Positions 42,796 to 54,807 of a stretch of 64,000 nt of DNA are shown piece by piece. Where the stretch lies: NCBI GenBank assembly GCA_028583415.1, contig CM053266.1:96462377-96526376 (forward strand), read 5' to 3'. A model generated the notes under the pieces. The model did no database searches, was not told where the DNA came from, and saw only the letters and a list, made by a program, of their open reading frames with translations. The position numbers were made by a program, and so were the translations under genes. How positions within the stretch are numbered: the first letter of the stretch is position 1; every line of letters starts with the position of its first letter. This DNA comes from Protea cynaroides (lineage: Eukaryota; Streptophyta; Magnoliopsida; Proteales; Proteaceae).

Positions 42796-44366
42796 TGTCA
42801 CACCCCAAATCTGGTCTAACCAGTGGTGTAATGAACCGTCAATAAAATCAACGGTTCAATCAGGATCTCGTATAGGCCGTGCCCATCCGATTAAACCAGA
42901 TCCCATCCGATTAAACCAGATACATTCCACAAGCATAATAAGAGTAAATAAACAATAGCGGAAGTCTTTAATACTAATGAACTGAGTATCTAACAGTAAT
43001 AGCATAATTAATTATCCAATTATCTTCAAGTAACTCAAGACAAAAAATAAAATAAAATAATCAATTACATGTTTCGATAACCAAACAACTAAACTAATCG
43101 AAAACACATGAATTACACACGCACGACGGATCATGCGCCTCTTCCATAGCTTCCACATCTATCGCTGCTACGTGTCCATACGTCCGCGTGTTCATGTAAT
43201 TTTCAACGGTAGGATCTGCATCAACAACTAAAAATATTCGATGTCGAAAGGGTGAGCACACATCATGGTTCAGTGAGCAAACAAAACAATGCAACAAACA
43301 TATGCATGCATTCAATTCATATCTTTGGTTTGATTTTTAAGTTTGCAATATGCTATAGAAAGGATTGGCGGCCACCGCACCTCTATACACGAGTTTGTGA
43401 ATCCACCCAATGGATCAAACACCATTGCCTTCCCACATGCACTACCATGGAATAGAGATAGAGCTAAAGTGTCTGGATTAAACACTGTCAATACTTCCCC
43501 TGATGCCCTACCCATACCAACATGTAAGCCCCTATTGGCGAGGGCTTGCAAACTAGGCTCGCAACTAACCAATCCTAAATGTCATCCAGTGTATCCAAGG
43601 CCTCACCACAACATCCCTCAATACATCCATAGGGATAGAGCTAAGGCTCCCGGGCAAAGTCAAAGACTACATGGTCCGAGACCACCTCCCTTGATGCCCT
43701 ACCATGTAATAGTTCTACTAAGATAATGGCGATACGACAATATCAATGAACAAGACTTGAGTAGAGATAGAGCTAGAGTTTGGTGACCAAGATGAACCAA
43801 AATGTCACGTCCTCTCCCTGATGCTCCACTTGCATCAAGTACACTAACCACACACATATAATCACATGTCTATTCTTAGCATCATCATCATCATCATCAT
43901 GTAATAATAGACAAAATTAAATATACATGAATAGTAATAGCAGGAATATTGGATGGCATGTTATATGCACATTACAAACAAGAAATCATAGAATCAGGCA
44001 TAGCATTGGACTCAATAAAAGAAACAGTTTATTATTAGCCAGTTAGTTTAGGTTTTGTTCGCTCACCAGATAGAAATGTTTAATCTTCTCCAAGCTTCTT
44101 AACTCACTCTTGAACCTCTTGGAAACCTATGAAATTTGTAAGTTCTAAGTTAGGGTTCAAGCTCATCAATTTACAGTAGTCAATGGTCCATACTAGAATC
44201 AAACAAACCTCCAGAAGCTGAGTGGTTACAGGTGTGACGGCACCTGTGGTCTCAGTTTCTGTGACCATAGGGTGTGGGGTCGATATGTGTGGTCGAATGT
44301 CATGCGACTACACATGCGACCACACCCTCCCTGGAACCTTCCCGAGGGCGTGTGGTCGAACATATG
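42796..44366 (-). repeat. Partial LTR 'S', diverged Tekay-like subfamily
   Basis: It begins TGTCACACCCCAAATCTGG and follows the family LTR for about 1.57 kb, including the conserved segment encoding CNSCVFD (43094-43120 region). It breaks off at 44366, where LTR C starts in the opposite orientation. Its motif cluster uses GTGTGGTCGA and TGCGACCACAC instead of GGGTCGA, so it is an older or separate subfamily. Confidence 0.82.
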
Positions 44367-45253
44367 TGTAAGATCCGTATCAATCTAACCAGTCTTACCA
44401 CCTTGTACCAGGTCTACCAATCATGGTCGAGCCAAATGGACCAAGTGCGTGAAAGAAATAGCAAGACCAAGTATTAAACTGACCCAAAAACAGTAAAATA
44501 GGGGTAGGGTTGCATACCCAAACAGGCAGGGTCGATCCCACCTCACTAGGAAGTCAGACCCCTGATTTTTAGACCTAGGGTCAGACAACTGAGACCTTAG
44601 GGTCGGACAGGATCTCCGACGCCCTCATCGACCCTAGGATCACCGACAGAAACCGTCAATAGAAAACTTTCCAAATTTTAAGGGGATTCTTTCCTAATCT
44701 CAATGGGACTTATTTTGGAAGATTTTCCTCTATAAATAGGATGTCCCTTAGCCTCTTTTACTCCTTTTGAAACCCTAATTGAAAGAGAAGAGAAGGAGAA
44801 GAGAAGGAGAATTGGAGAAGAAGACTAAAGAGAAGAAATTCAGAGAAACCTCTGAATCTCAGCAAATCTAAGGTATGGATATGCTTTCCATGAATGATTT
44901 AAGGCCTTAGAATAGTTCATGAAGAGGGTATGATCTAGGAGAAATCCCAAATCATCCATCCATGGGAAGATTTTAATGCAATACATGGAGGAAATCATGG
45001 TAGACAAAGTAAGGAAGTAACCTGGAGTTTTAAGCCATAGAACAGACATAGAATGGACTGTAGAAGTAAGCCAAAGGACCCAAACTTGAAAGATTAGACT
45101 GTAGAATGAAAAAGTCGACTCAAACCACGTGCGATCGCACGTAGGGTCGATTGGGAATTGACCCTACCAGACCATAGGATCGACCCCTAGCTTTCGGGAA
45201 GCCCCGGGAAGCTACGGTCGCACCTAAGGTCGATGGAACATCTGACCCTAGCA
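44367..45253 (+). repeat. LTR 'C', first part
   Basis: It begins TGTAAGATCCGTATCAATC, the plus-strand start of the family LTR, inside LTR S. A TATA-like CTATAAATAGG lies near 44730. It is cut at 45253 by element B (TAGCA duplication) and resumes at 57116. Confidence 0.87.
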
Positions 45254-47548
45254 TGTAAGACCCGTGTCAATCTAACCCGGTCTTACCACCTTGAACCAGG
45301 TTTACCCATCATGGTCGAGTCAAATGGACCAAGGGCATGAAGGAGATCGAGATCCCAGGTATGAAATCGACCCAAAAACACTTAATTCTAGGGGAGGGTC
45401 GCACACCCAGCTAAGCAGGGTCGAACCTCCCAAACCAGAAAGAACGACCCTCAGTTTTTGAGGGAGGGTCGGACAGCTTAAGACCCTAGGGTCGACGGGA
45501 TCATCGACCCTCCCATCGACCCTCGGTTTCTGACGAAAACTGAAATTAGGAAATTTCCTAATTTTCGGTTGGGATTCTTTCCAAATCTCAATGGGATTAT
45601 TATAGGACATTCCTAGTCTATTTAAAGGACGTCCCTAAGCCACATTCACTCCTTTCAAAACCCTAATTGAATTGAGAGAAAGAGAGAAGAAGGAAAAGAG
45701 GAAGAAAGGAGGCTTAGCAAAAAGGAGAAGAAATTACAGAGGAAAGTAATTTTCTCAGGTATGGATACTAATTCCATGAGTTTCTACAGACCTTAGGTTA
45801 GATATGATTGAGTGTAGGATTTCGGAGAAACCCAAACCATCCATCCATGGTTAGGTTTTCATGGAAAACCATGGGAGGATGCACGAAAACTATCTAGATG
45901 AATCATACATGATTGTAGACCATGGAATGAATGTTGAGTGAATGTAGGAAGCAAGCCATAGGACCCCAAACACGAAGAATGGATTAAAAAGTGGAAATTG
46001 GACCAGAGTGCATCGAGGGTCGCACCGAGGGTCGATAGACCATCCGACCCTAGGTGTTTCGACCATCGACCCTCGGCATTCGGGAAGTTCAGGAATCTTG
46101 GGAGGGTCGATAGACCCATCGACCCTAGCATCGACCCTCAGTTGACAGAATGGTTTTTAAATTCTGAATTAATTCTAATTAAATTCTATCGACTTTGTTA
46201 GGTTTGCTAGCAATATAATACCGTTATAATAGTGAATCGAAAGCTTGGAAAATATCTATTAGCAAGCTAAGGTGAGGAACCTTAACCCCAAACTAAATTG
46301 GTTAATAATAAACTATTTTTCTTTTCTTGAGTCCTATGCCATGTTTAATTCTATGCGAATATGATTGTAATGTGCATACAAGCATGCCATCCAATATTTC
46401 TATTACTTGTTCATGCATATTTACTTTATTGTTTATAACATGATGATGATGATGATGATGATAGGAATAGGCATGTGCTTGTATGTGTGTGGTTGGTGTG
46501 CTTGATGCGAGAGAGTATCAGGGGAGGTGTGATGAGAACGTCAATAAACGTTAACCTTTGGTGGGTCTCAGCACTTTAGCTCTATCCCTAACTCAAGTCT
46601 TGTGCATTGACATCGTCGTATCGCCATTACCTTAGCGGAACTATTATGTCGTAGAGTATCAGGGGAGGTGGTCTCGGTCCTTGTAGTCTCTGACTCTACC
46701 AGGGGGCCTTAGCTCTATCTCTATGGATGTTCTGAGGGATGCTGGGGTGAGGCCTTGGATACACTGTTTGGCATTAAGATTGGTTAGTAGCGAGCCCAGT
46801 TTGCAAGCCCTCGCTAACAGGGGCTTACGTGTTGGTATAGCATTATATAGCAATAAACGTTAACCTTTGTTGTATAATGTTATGGTAGGGTGGATGGGGA
46901 CGACGATAAACGTTAACCTTCGGGTGGGCTTCCACACCCTGTGTATAGAGACGGTATCAATAAACGTTAACCTTTGATCACCCAATCTTTCTATTGCACA
47001 TTGCAAACTATAAACCAAGACCAAAGATATAAATTGATTTTTGCATGCATATGTAATGTTGCATTGTTTTGGCTACTCACTGAGCCGTGTTGTGTGCTCA
47101 CCCCTCGACGTCGAATATTTTTAGTTGATGATGCAGGATATACTGTTGAAGATTATATGAACCTGTTAGCGTATGGAACTGTAGCAACTATGGAAGTTGG
47201 AGCTGAAGATGATACACACGACTCCTCTTGCGAGTGCAACTCGTGTGTATTCGATTAGATATTTTTTTGTAGTTTTCTATATTGGATTTATAAGACATGT
47301 ATTTGGTATTTAAATATTTATGTCTCGATTAATCACAGAATAATTTGCTATTATTTATGGATATCAACTTAGTTCTCAGTTCATACTATTTATAAATTTT
47401 CCGCTATTGTGTATTACTCTGATTATGATTGTGGATGCGTGTTAAGTTTGGATAACGCGGGGATAGCCTATTAGAGATCCTGGTTGAACCGTTGGCTATT
47501 TAGCGGTTCATCACACCATTCTAAAATGTGCGGAATTTGGGTGTGACA
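45254..47548 (+). repeat. 5' LTR of element B
   Basis: About 2295 bases, TGTAAGACCC to GGGTGTGACA. GGGTCGA/TCGACCC clusters lie at about 45415-45530, just upstream of the TATA-like CTATTTAAAG (45618-45627), and at about 46010-46140. A GAT microsatellite lies near 46441-46462. Four CAATAAACGTTAACCTTTG-type motifs lie at about 46543, 46850, 46905 and 46949. Confidence 0.93.
45618..45627 (+). promoter_or_regulatory. TATA-like box of element B 5' LTR
   Basis: CTATTTAAAG is conserved in the other family LTRs (reverse at 4761-4770 and about 14410 in A). A transcription start near 45650 would make U3 about 400 bases and leave an unusually long R-U5. Confidence 0.6.
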
Positions 47549-47551
47549 ACT

Positions 47552-47563
47552 TGGTATCAGAGC
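47552..47563 (+). promoter_or_regulatory. Primer-binding site of element B (initiator Met tRNA)
   Basis: TGGTATCAGAGC three bases after the 5' LTR, identical to the site in element A. Confidence 0.93.
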
Positions 47564-47833
47564 GTCTCAGGCCTTGCCCGCCGAACTGACACACATTCCA
47601 GACCATTGTGAACTGAGATAGGATAACTTAAAAGCTTTAATACAAACACACTGTAAGCACAAGTGATGATTGAAACCAAATTAAAAAGAGAATAATGCAT
47701 CTATTAAAGGGGAAACCAGTTACATACAAGGAGTGAGAGAAACATAATGTATATACATCACTAAAGCAGAGTACAGTCCACAACCCGGACAGTTACTCTG
47801 TAGTACAAGAAAAGTAAAGTACAATCGGGAAGG

Positions 47834-49141
47834 CTGGAGGCGAAGGAGGAGGCGGTGCCTCACGATCTCGTCGTAGTCCTCAGCATAGACCCTAGTCAAC
47901 CAGGCCACTGGGTCCGGGTCGTCCGGAGACTAGGCCGTGAGACCGGCTATCCTCCGATCGGTCGCACGCTGCACCTCTAGGAGCTCTCCAATCCGCGCAT
48001 CTGATGCGTGCTGAGCAGCCAATAGCTCATCCATCCTCAGATCAGATCTACGCTGAGCATCCCTGATCTCCTGCAGCATCTCCATCATATCAGAAGGTGG
48101 GTGTGAAGGACCAGCATCATGAGAAGGACTGGCCTCGGGTACCGAAGCCGCCGCAGCGAAGTACCAACTCCATCCGCCTGTGTGGGTGATGGCGGGGGTA
48201 TCGCGTCGACATCCATATACATACGATCATCATCGTCGACCGGATCCCCCCGAGGCCTAGCAGCAGCCGCAGCATCAGTCACCTCGACCCGAGTGTGAGG
48301 ACGCACCATCGCGTTCCTCTCCTCATCGCTCACCTCCGCATCTCGTAGCCCCATCTTGCAGATAACCTCCCAATCTAGAGGCGACGAGAAGGTCTTCTCC
48401 TGGATCTTCTCATCAACCAGATCCACCCCCAAACGGGTCAGTAGTACTGTAATCATGCGTCCATAGGGTAGATTACCCCTATGACCGGACAATGTGACAC
48501 TGATCATCGTCCGCATGATGATGTAAGGAAGGCAGACCGGCTGCCGAGTGCATATCGTGTAGATCAAGAACTGGGTCAGCTGAGACACCCTCTCATAGTG
48601 ACCACTCTGCGGAATCAGATTATCTTTGGATAATCTTGCGGAAGACTCGTGGAGATGGACGCAAGTAGCAAGCTCTCATCCGCCATCTATCGGGACGGAG
48701 CAACCGATTGTCGATCTTCGCTCTCATCTCCATCTCAACAAACCGTGGCTCTCCCGGGCGCACAAGTACACCATAGGGCCATCGAAGGGAATGCCCAACA
48801 AATCGGCCAGCTGCCGATAGTCAAAAGAAATGTGCACCCCCTTGACGTAGCTAGTGATGCGCAACTCCCGACCCGCTCGACATCATTGTAATCCCCCCAC
48901 CACGGAGATTACAATAGAACTGGCGCACCAAGTCTGGACATGTGCACGCGTCGTATGTGATGACAGGGAGCCACCCCATGTCGCCAAAAGCTCTCTCGAC
49001 GTTGAACAAGGCTAGATCAGCCAGGTTCACCATACGACCCCCTTCCACTTTCTTGCCTGTATAGTAGGCATACTGTGCTTCGGCCTCATTTGAACGGAAA
49101 CGGAGAGGATCACGCAATCTTGGCACTTTAGTACGGGCCAT
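47834..49141 (-). pseudogene. Extra antisense gene in element B
   Basis: This is the second copy of the gene at 10875-12202, again opposite to gag-pol. It starts MARTKVPRLRDPLRFRSNEA at 49141. The first about 85 codons are intact, then indels break the frame around 48600-48860. The segment 48085-48588 reads through the site where copy A has a frameshift (EKTFSSPLDWEVICKMGLRD), showing the ancestor was one frame. The C-terminal coiled-coil part (about 47836-48060) is in shifted frames and the expected stop is altered. The two copies share the domain, start context and leader-intron signals. Function unknown. Confidence 0.7.
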
Positions 49142-49146
49142 AGTAC

Positions 49147-49587
49147 CTGCAAAAATAAGAAAGAGAAAATAAACCAGGAATTAGTAGGATAAAATCCGAA
49201 ATAGAATTTAATAACTACGTAAGTTAACAATAAAGTCCCATTTTTCACCATACAAGTGGACGTAAGAACTTACGTAAGTTAAAACATATCCTACAATCTA
49301 CAGGTAGTAGAAAATTTTAACGGATAAGGTCTAATTTGGAGAAATTCAAGAAAAACCAAAAATGTCAACAAATTAGGGCAAAAAGAGGAAAATTTAAATT
49401 TCTCGATGACCAACCGATGAAACTCAAAAAAATTTGAGGGCTTTCGTTCCTCAAGACCCCAATAACAAAAGCCCCAATAAAAATTGAAATTTTACGGTTG
49501 GAAAAAGTTTAATTTGAAAAATACAAGTTAAAGGAGCAAAAACCTAGAAATAAAAACCTAAAAACAGGTAAAGTTGGGAAAGTATAC
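49147..49587 (-). other. Candidate 5' leader intron of the antisense gene (element B)
   Basis: The minus strand has donor CAG|GTATAC at 49587 and acceptor TTTTTGCAG at 49147, six bases before the ATG. The length is 441 nt, nearly the same as in element A (443). Confidence 0.5.
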
Positions 49588-49737
49588 CTGTAGGGGTGAT
49601 GTGGATGTCGAAATTCGGACTAGGAACGATCCACAATAGCGAAGTAGCACTGTAGCAACTCGGAGAGTAGAGACGAGTCGAAACGGAGGGGGAATAGTGA
49701 GAAATGACCCAGAATCGGATCTTAAAAATCTGATTTT

Positions 49738-49885
49738 TAGTCCGAGGGTCGGACAATTCGACCGACACCATCGACCCTCGGATCGACCCTCCAATCGACC
49801 CTCGACTCTCGGGAATCTGACAGAAATTCAAGGGTCGGATACCAAGGGTCGGACATACCATCGACCCTCACTATCGACCCTACAT
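49738..49885. promoter_or_regulatory. GGGTCGA motif array between gag and the antisense gene (element B)
   Basis: Multiple ATCGACCCT sites plus GGGTCGGA sites in about 150 bases, matching the array at 10069-10282 in position and content. It has lost one repeat unit compared with A. Confidence 0.6.
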
Positions 49886-50018
49886 AGAAAAGACAGTATT
49901 TTTTTCAGAATGAATTGATGATTCAAATTTTATATCGGTTAGCGTGCCTATAGGAAGTATAAATGATTTCTCACTGATTTTGATGATTTTCAGGCACCAC
50001 CCATCTCAGAAAGAAAAT

Positions 50019-51290
50019 ATGTCTGGACGTAGAGTGACCCGACAGGACCCGAAGCACGTTCCACCACCACCACCCGTGGATGAGACTAGTCAAGAGAACA
50101 ATTATGCACGGGGTAATCCCGAGCCGGCAAACCCTACGAATTTGCCACCACCACCACCCGAGCTAACAACGGTGGTGATGAATCGGCTCAACAGCTACAA
50201 CAAATGCAACATGCACAAGCTCAAATGCAAGGTTGCGATGGGAGTTATGTTTCAAGCCACTCGGGCCGCAGACCATGCACACCGGGCAAGCTAGTGCAGC
50301 ACCGGGTGGGTAACCACCCAGCCCCTCGGACACCTCAACAACCGGCTGCACCGGTTCCTGTGCAAGCCCCGAAGCAGCCCAAAGGGAACTATCGGTATCC
50401 ACCCCTATGTTTGGGGCATATCAAAATCAATCTGGATCACTCCGGCTAGTGGAGAGATTTTTAAAAATAAAACCGAGAGAATTCAACGGTAAACCGTCGA
50501 TCCAACTTTGTGGCCAGCACCTTTGGATAGACGAGATGGAAAGGAACTTCCTCATGATGACTATCACCGAGGAAGAGAAAGTACTATGCGCAACCTTCAT
50601 GCTCAAAGGCGACGCACACCATTGGTGGAAATCTACAAAGACATACTTATTGACCAAGCACGCCCTACCGACATGGGCTATATATAAAGAAGCATTCTTC
50701 GAGAAGTATTTCCCAAGAAGCTTCAGAGATTCAATGGAGAATGAATTTCGAGTCCGTACCCAAGGGCGGATGTCCGTAGACTCATATCAACAACGTTACG
50801 AAGAACTATTTTTCTTCGCACCGGCTAGCATGCAAGAAGAAGATACAAAAACCCGTAGATTCGTCGCGGGACCGAGATGAAGTATCGGGGAACATGTTCC
50901 GGGATTAGAGAAGAACATATACAACGAAGCTGTTCGGGATAGCTCGAGTGATTGAATCAAGCCGGAAGGAGAGCTATTTCTCCCCGAAGCGGAGGAATTA
51001 AGAGACCAGCCGGAAACTCCTATAACGGAGGCAACAACGGGACGTATAAGCCTTTCCGTCCTCGGAATTTTAATGCTGCAACCAAGACTATCCCCGCAGC
51101 TCAACCTCAGCCAAAGCCAAATTACGAAGCCCCGAAGTGCTATAACCGCAACCAACCGGGGCATATGGCAAGAGAGTGCCCAAAACCCAAAAAGCTGTTA
51201 CATCAAGGACGAGTATATGCTGTTACATCAGAGGATGCAGCCGCATCGCCCGATGTGGTCACAGGTATGATCGAAACTTTAAGATTATAA
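50019..51290 (+). pseudogene. Tekay-like gag of element B, frameshifted
   Basis: It starts MSGRRVTRQDPKHVPPPPP at 50019. The capsid region RLVERFLKIKPREFNGKPS then KVLCATFMLKGDAHHWWKS and SFRDSMENEFRVRTQGRMS lies at 50407-50880, ending in a TGA. The zinc knuckle (about 51140-51175) reads CYNRNQPGHMARECP: the second Cys is Arg because CTG became CCG, so the CX2CX4HX4C pattern seen in element D is lost. A T-rich stretch ending CAG (49993) upstream of the ATG may be a splice acceptor. Confidence 0.82.
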
Positions 51291-51349
51291 TTACACTGAT
51301 TGAGTATGTAGACTAAGTAAAAGCGGATCATAGGTATCGTACCTATCAA

Positions 51350-54300
51350 TGGCGTACCCCCGAGTACTCTTTGATTCGGGAGCTACTCATTCATTTATAT
51401 CCGTGTCGTTTGGAAAGAAGACCAATCTGCCCATCAAAACCTTAGACTACAAATTACTTCATACGGTCACCGATGGGATTAGAAGTGGAATTAGAGAAAG
51501 GTTATGGACCATGTCCAGTTCTCATTGGAGAAAACCTTGGATGCAACTTTAATACAACTTGAGATGGCGGACTTCGATGTCATCTTAGGAATGGACTGGT
51601 TAGCTCGGCATTCCGCAAACCGTTTATGCGCCGAGAAGAAGCTAACGTTCAAAGATAAAGAAGGAGCATAATTCAGTTTCTCGGGAACCAAACTTCCCAG
51701 GAGACGCAAGCTCATACTTTCCGCATTAAAGGCTAAGAAGTGCCTTGAGAAAGGAGCGGTCGGGTGTCTAGTATCAGTGGTCGACCTAACCAAGGACGTG
51801 CCACAAATGGGAGATATTGATGTAGTGCGGGACTTTCCTGATGTATTTTCGGAGGAACTACCCGGATTACCACCCGACCGAGCCACGAAGTTTGTAATAG
51901 ATCTTATACGTGGAGCCGCACCAGTATCAAAAACACCGTATAGAATGGTTCCTACTGAGCTGAAGGAATTAATAGTGCAACTACAAGAACTGCTGGATAA
52001 GGGTTATATTAGACCCAGTATATCTCCATGGGGAGCACCGGTGTTGTTCGTAAAGAAGAAAGATGGTAGCGTTCGGTTATGTATCGACTATAGAGAGTTG
52101 AATAAGGTGACAATCAAGAATCGATATCCACTACCCAGGATCGATGACTTGTTCGATCAGTTACAAGGAGCGAAGGTATTTTCAAAGATCGATCTTCGAT
52201 CAGGCTATCATCAATTGAAAATTAAGGAAGGTGACATTCCAAAGACAGCTTTCAGGACAAGATACGGACATTATGAATTCTTAGTGATGTCTTTCGGACT
52301 AACTAATGCACCGGCAACATTCATGGAACTTATGAACTGAGTTTTCCACGATATGTTGGACACGTCGGTGATAGTATTTATTGATGACATATTGGTATAC
52401 TCCAAGGACAAGGAAACCCATGTCAAGAACCTAATCGCAGCCCTACAGCGTTTGAGGAAAGAGAAGTTATACGCCAAATTTTCTAAGTGTGAGTTTTGGC
52501 TAAGCGAAGTCGCATTTTTAGGCCATGTAGTATCCGCGGAAGGAATCAAAGTGGACCCCAGTAAGATCGAAGCTATTGTGAAGTGGGAAGCACCAAAGAG
52601 CGTCTCGAAATTAGAAGTTTTTCGGGTCTAGCTGGATATTATCGGAGATTCGTAGAAGACTATTCTCGGATTGCCGTACCTCTCACCGGTTTGACCAAGA
52701 AAGGAGAAAAGTTTGTATGGACGGATAAGTGTGAAAAGAGCTTTCAAACACGAAGACCAGATTGATATCCGCTCCAATTTTAACCATTCCCGTTCCGGGA
52801 CGGACATTTACTTTATACAACGATGCATCGGGATTGGGATTAGGATGTGTGCTTATGCAAGGAGAACAAGTAGTTGCGTATGCATCGAGACAGTTGAAGG
52901 TACATGAGAAGAACTACCCCACTCACGATTTGGAATTAGCGGCGTAGTACATCTTTGTCAAGATATGGAGACACTACCTATACGGAGAGAAGTTTCGGAT
53001 TAAGTCGGACCATAAAAGTCTTACTTATCTATTTAATCGGAAGGAGTTAAATATGAGACAAATAAGATGGCTGGAATTATTGAAAGACTATGATTGTGAT
53101 ATCCGGTATCATCCGGGAAAGCGAACGTGGTAGCGGATGCATTGAGTAGAAAAGCAATGATAAAATCTCAAGGAGAAACCAGCACGATCCGCAGCAATGT
53201 ATACCAATGGAATGGTGTTTAATCACGGCAACGAGCAGTATGTGATAAATACACTGGATGGCTCAACCAACCAAGGGTTCATTCATTGGTTTTCGAATAT
53301 GTTCGCAGCATTGAAGATTATACCAGATATAGTGGACGAAGTGAAGACAGCTATCAAAGCGGATCCTTATCTGAGAACAGTACAAGAAGATATTGAGAAA
53401 GGTAGGACTAACCCTGAGTTCACCTTGGATGATGAGAAGGTACTGAAATACAAAGGAAGAATATGTGTACCCGAAACAGAAAGTGTAGACATTAGACACC
53501 GACTCATGAAAGAAGCCCATACCACCATCTACTCGGTACATCCTGGAAGTACAAAAATGTACCATGATCTAAAGAAACTATATTGGTGGAGGGGAATGAA
53601 GGCAGATGTAGCCAAGTTTGTGTCTCAATGCCTAAATTGTCGAAGATAAAGGCGGAACGACAAAGACCCGCAGGACTGTTACAACCATTACCGGAACCAG
53701 CTTGGAAATGGGACTACATCACTATGGACTTCGTCACGGGACTACCATTGACTCCTCGAGTAGTTGGCGGCTTGTAGACCGTCGACTAAGACAGCTCGCT
53801 TCATACCGATATGACCCCGGTATACCTTGGAAAGGTTAGCAAAGCTGTATGTGGATAATATTGTTCGGACTACACGGTGTTCGGGAAAGCATTGTGTCCG
53901 ATAGAGACCCACGATTTACTTCCGGATTTTGGGAAGGACTGCAAAAGGCTATGGGTACAACATTGAAGTTCGATATTGCATTCCACCCCAGGCCCGACGG
54001 ACGGTCGGAGCGTACAATTCAGATCTTAGAAGATATGCTACGAGCATGTGTGATTGATTTCAAGGGATCATGGGACGAGAAGTTACCATTGATCGAGTTC
54101 GCTTACAATAACAGCTATCGGGCTACTATACGGATGTCACCTTATGAAGCCCTGTATGGTAGGAAGTGTCGAACTCCCTTGTTTTGGAATGAAGTTGGAG
54201 AAGCGTAGTATCGTTGGACCAGAATTTGTTGAAGAGACTTGTCGAGTGGTCGACATCATCGGGGAAAGAGTAAGAGTAGCTCGGAACCGTCGGAAGCAAT

Positions 54301-54807
54301 ACGCGGATACTCGACGAAGAGATCTAGAGTTCGCCGTAGGCGAAAAGTATTCTTGAAAGTATCGCCTATGCGAGGATTGAAGAGGTTCGGACAGAAAAGG
54401 AAAACTAAGTCCAAGATATGTCGGACCATATGAGATTCGGCTAAGCGTGGAAAAGTAGCTTATCGGTTAGCATTACCACCATCTATGTCAAGTGTGCATG
54501 ATGTATTTCACGTATCCTTATTGAAGAAGTATGTCAAAGACCCAACACATGTGTTTGACGATAGATTTGCGGGAACGGCGATGATTTGACATTTGAAGTA
54601 ATACCAACGGAAATCACTAGTCGAAAAGTTCAACGTCTACGCAACAGAGATATCTACTGTGTTAAGGTCACATGGAAAAGTAGAGACATGGAAGAGATTA
54701 CATGGGAGGAAGAAAATGCTATGAGGAAGCAATACCCTGACTTGTTTGACTCAGAAGGTACGTACAATTTCGAGGAAGAAATTTTTATAAGTTGGGGGGA
54801 GTTGTAA
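51350..54807 (+). pseudogene. Tekay-like pol of element B, heavily frameshifted
   Basis: Protease motif FDSGATHSFISVSF near 51370. RT spans 51777-52620 (RLCIDYRELNKVTIKNRYPL, SFGLTNAPATF, VFIDDILVYS), with a TGA at 52338 between them. RNase H lies at about 52760-53140, integrase zinc region at 53510-53650 (shifted after CLNCRR), core to 54200 and the chromodomain-like end at 54586-54807 (VKVTWKSRDMEEITWEEEN). In integrase the normally invariant HPQTDGQSE reads HPRPDGRSE and YQATIQM reads YRATIRM. The stop TAA (54805-54807) is supplied by the 3' LTR. Confidence 0.85.
54789..54802 (+). promoter_or_regulatory. Polypurine tract of element B
   Basis: AAGTTGGGGGGAGT directly before the 3' LTR. It also encodes the last residues (SWGEL) of pol. 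Confidence 0.85.

Noticed and set aside
46540..46970. CRISPR-like spaced repeats (AACGTTAACCTTTG)
   Set aside because: Spacing is irregular (about 307, 55 and 44 bases), the context is a plant LTR and no cas genes exist.
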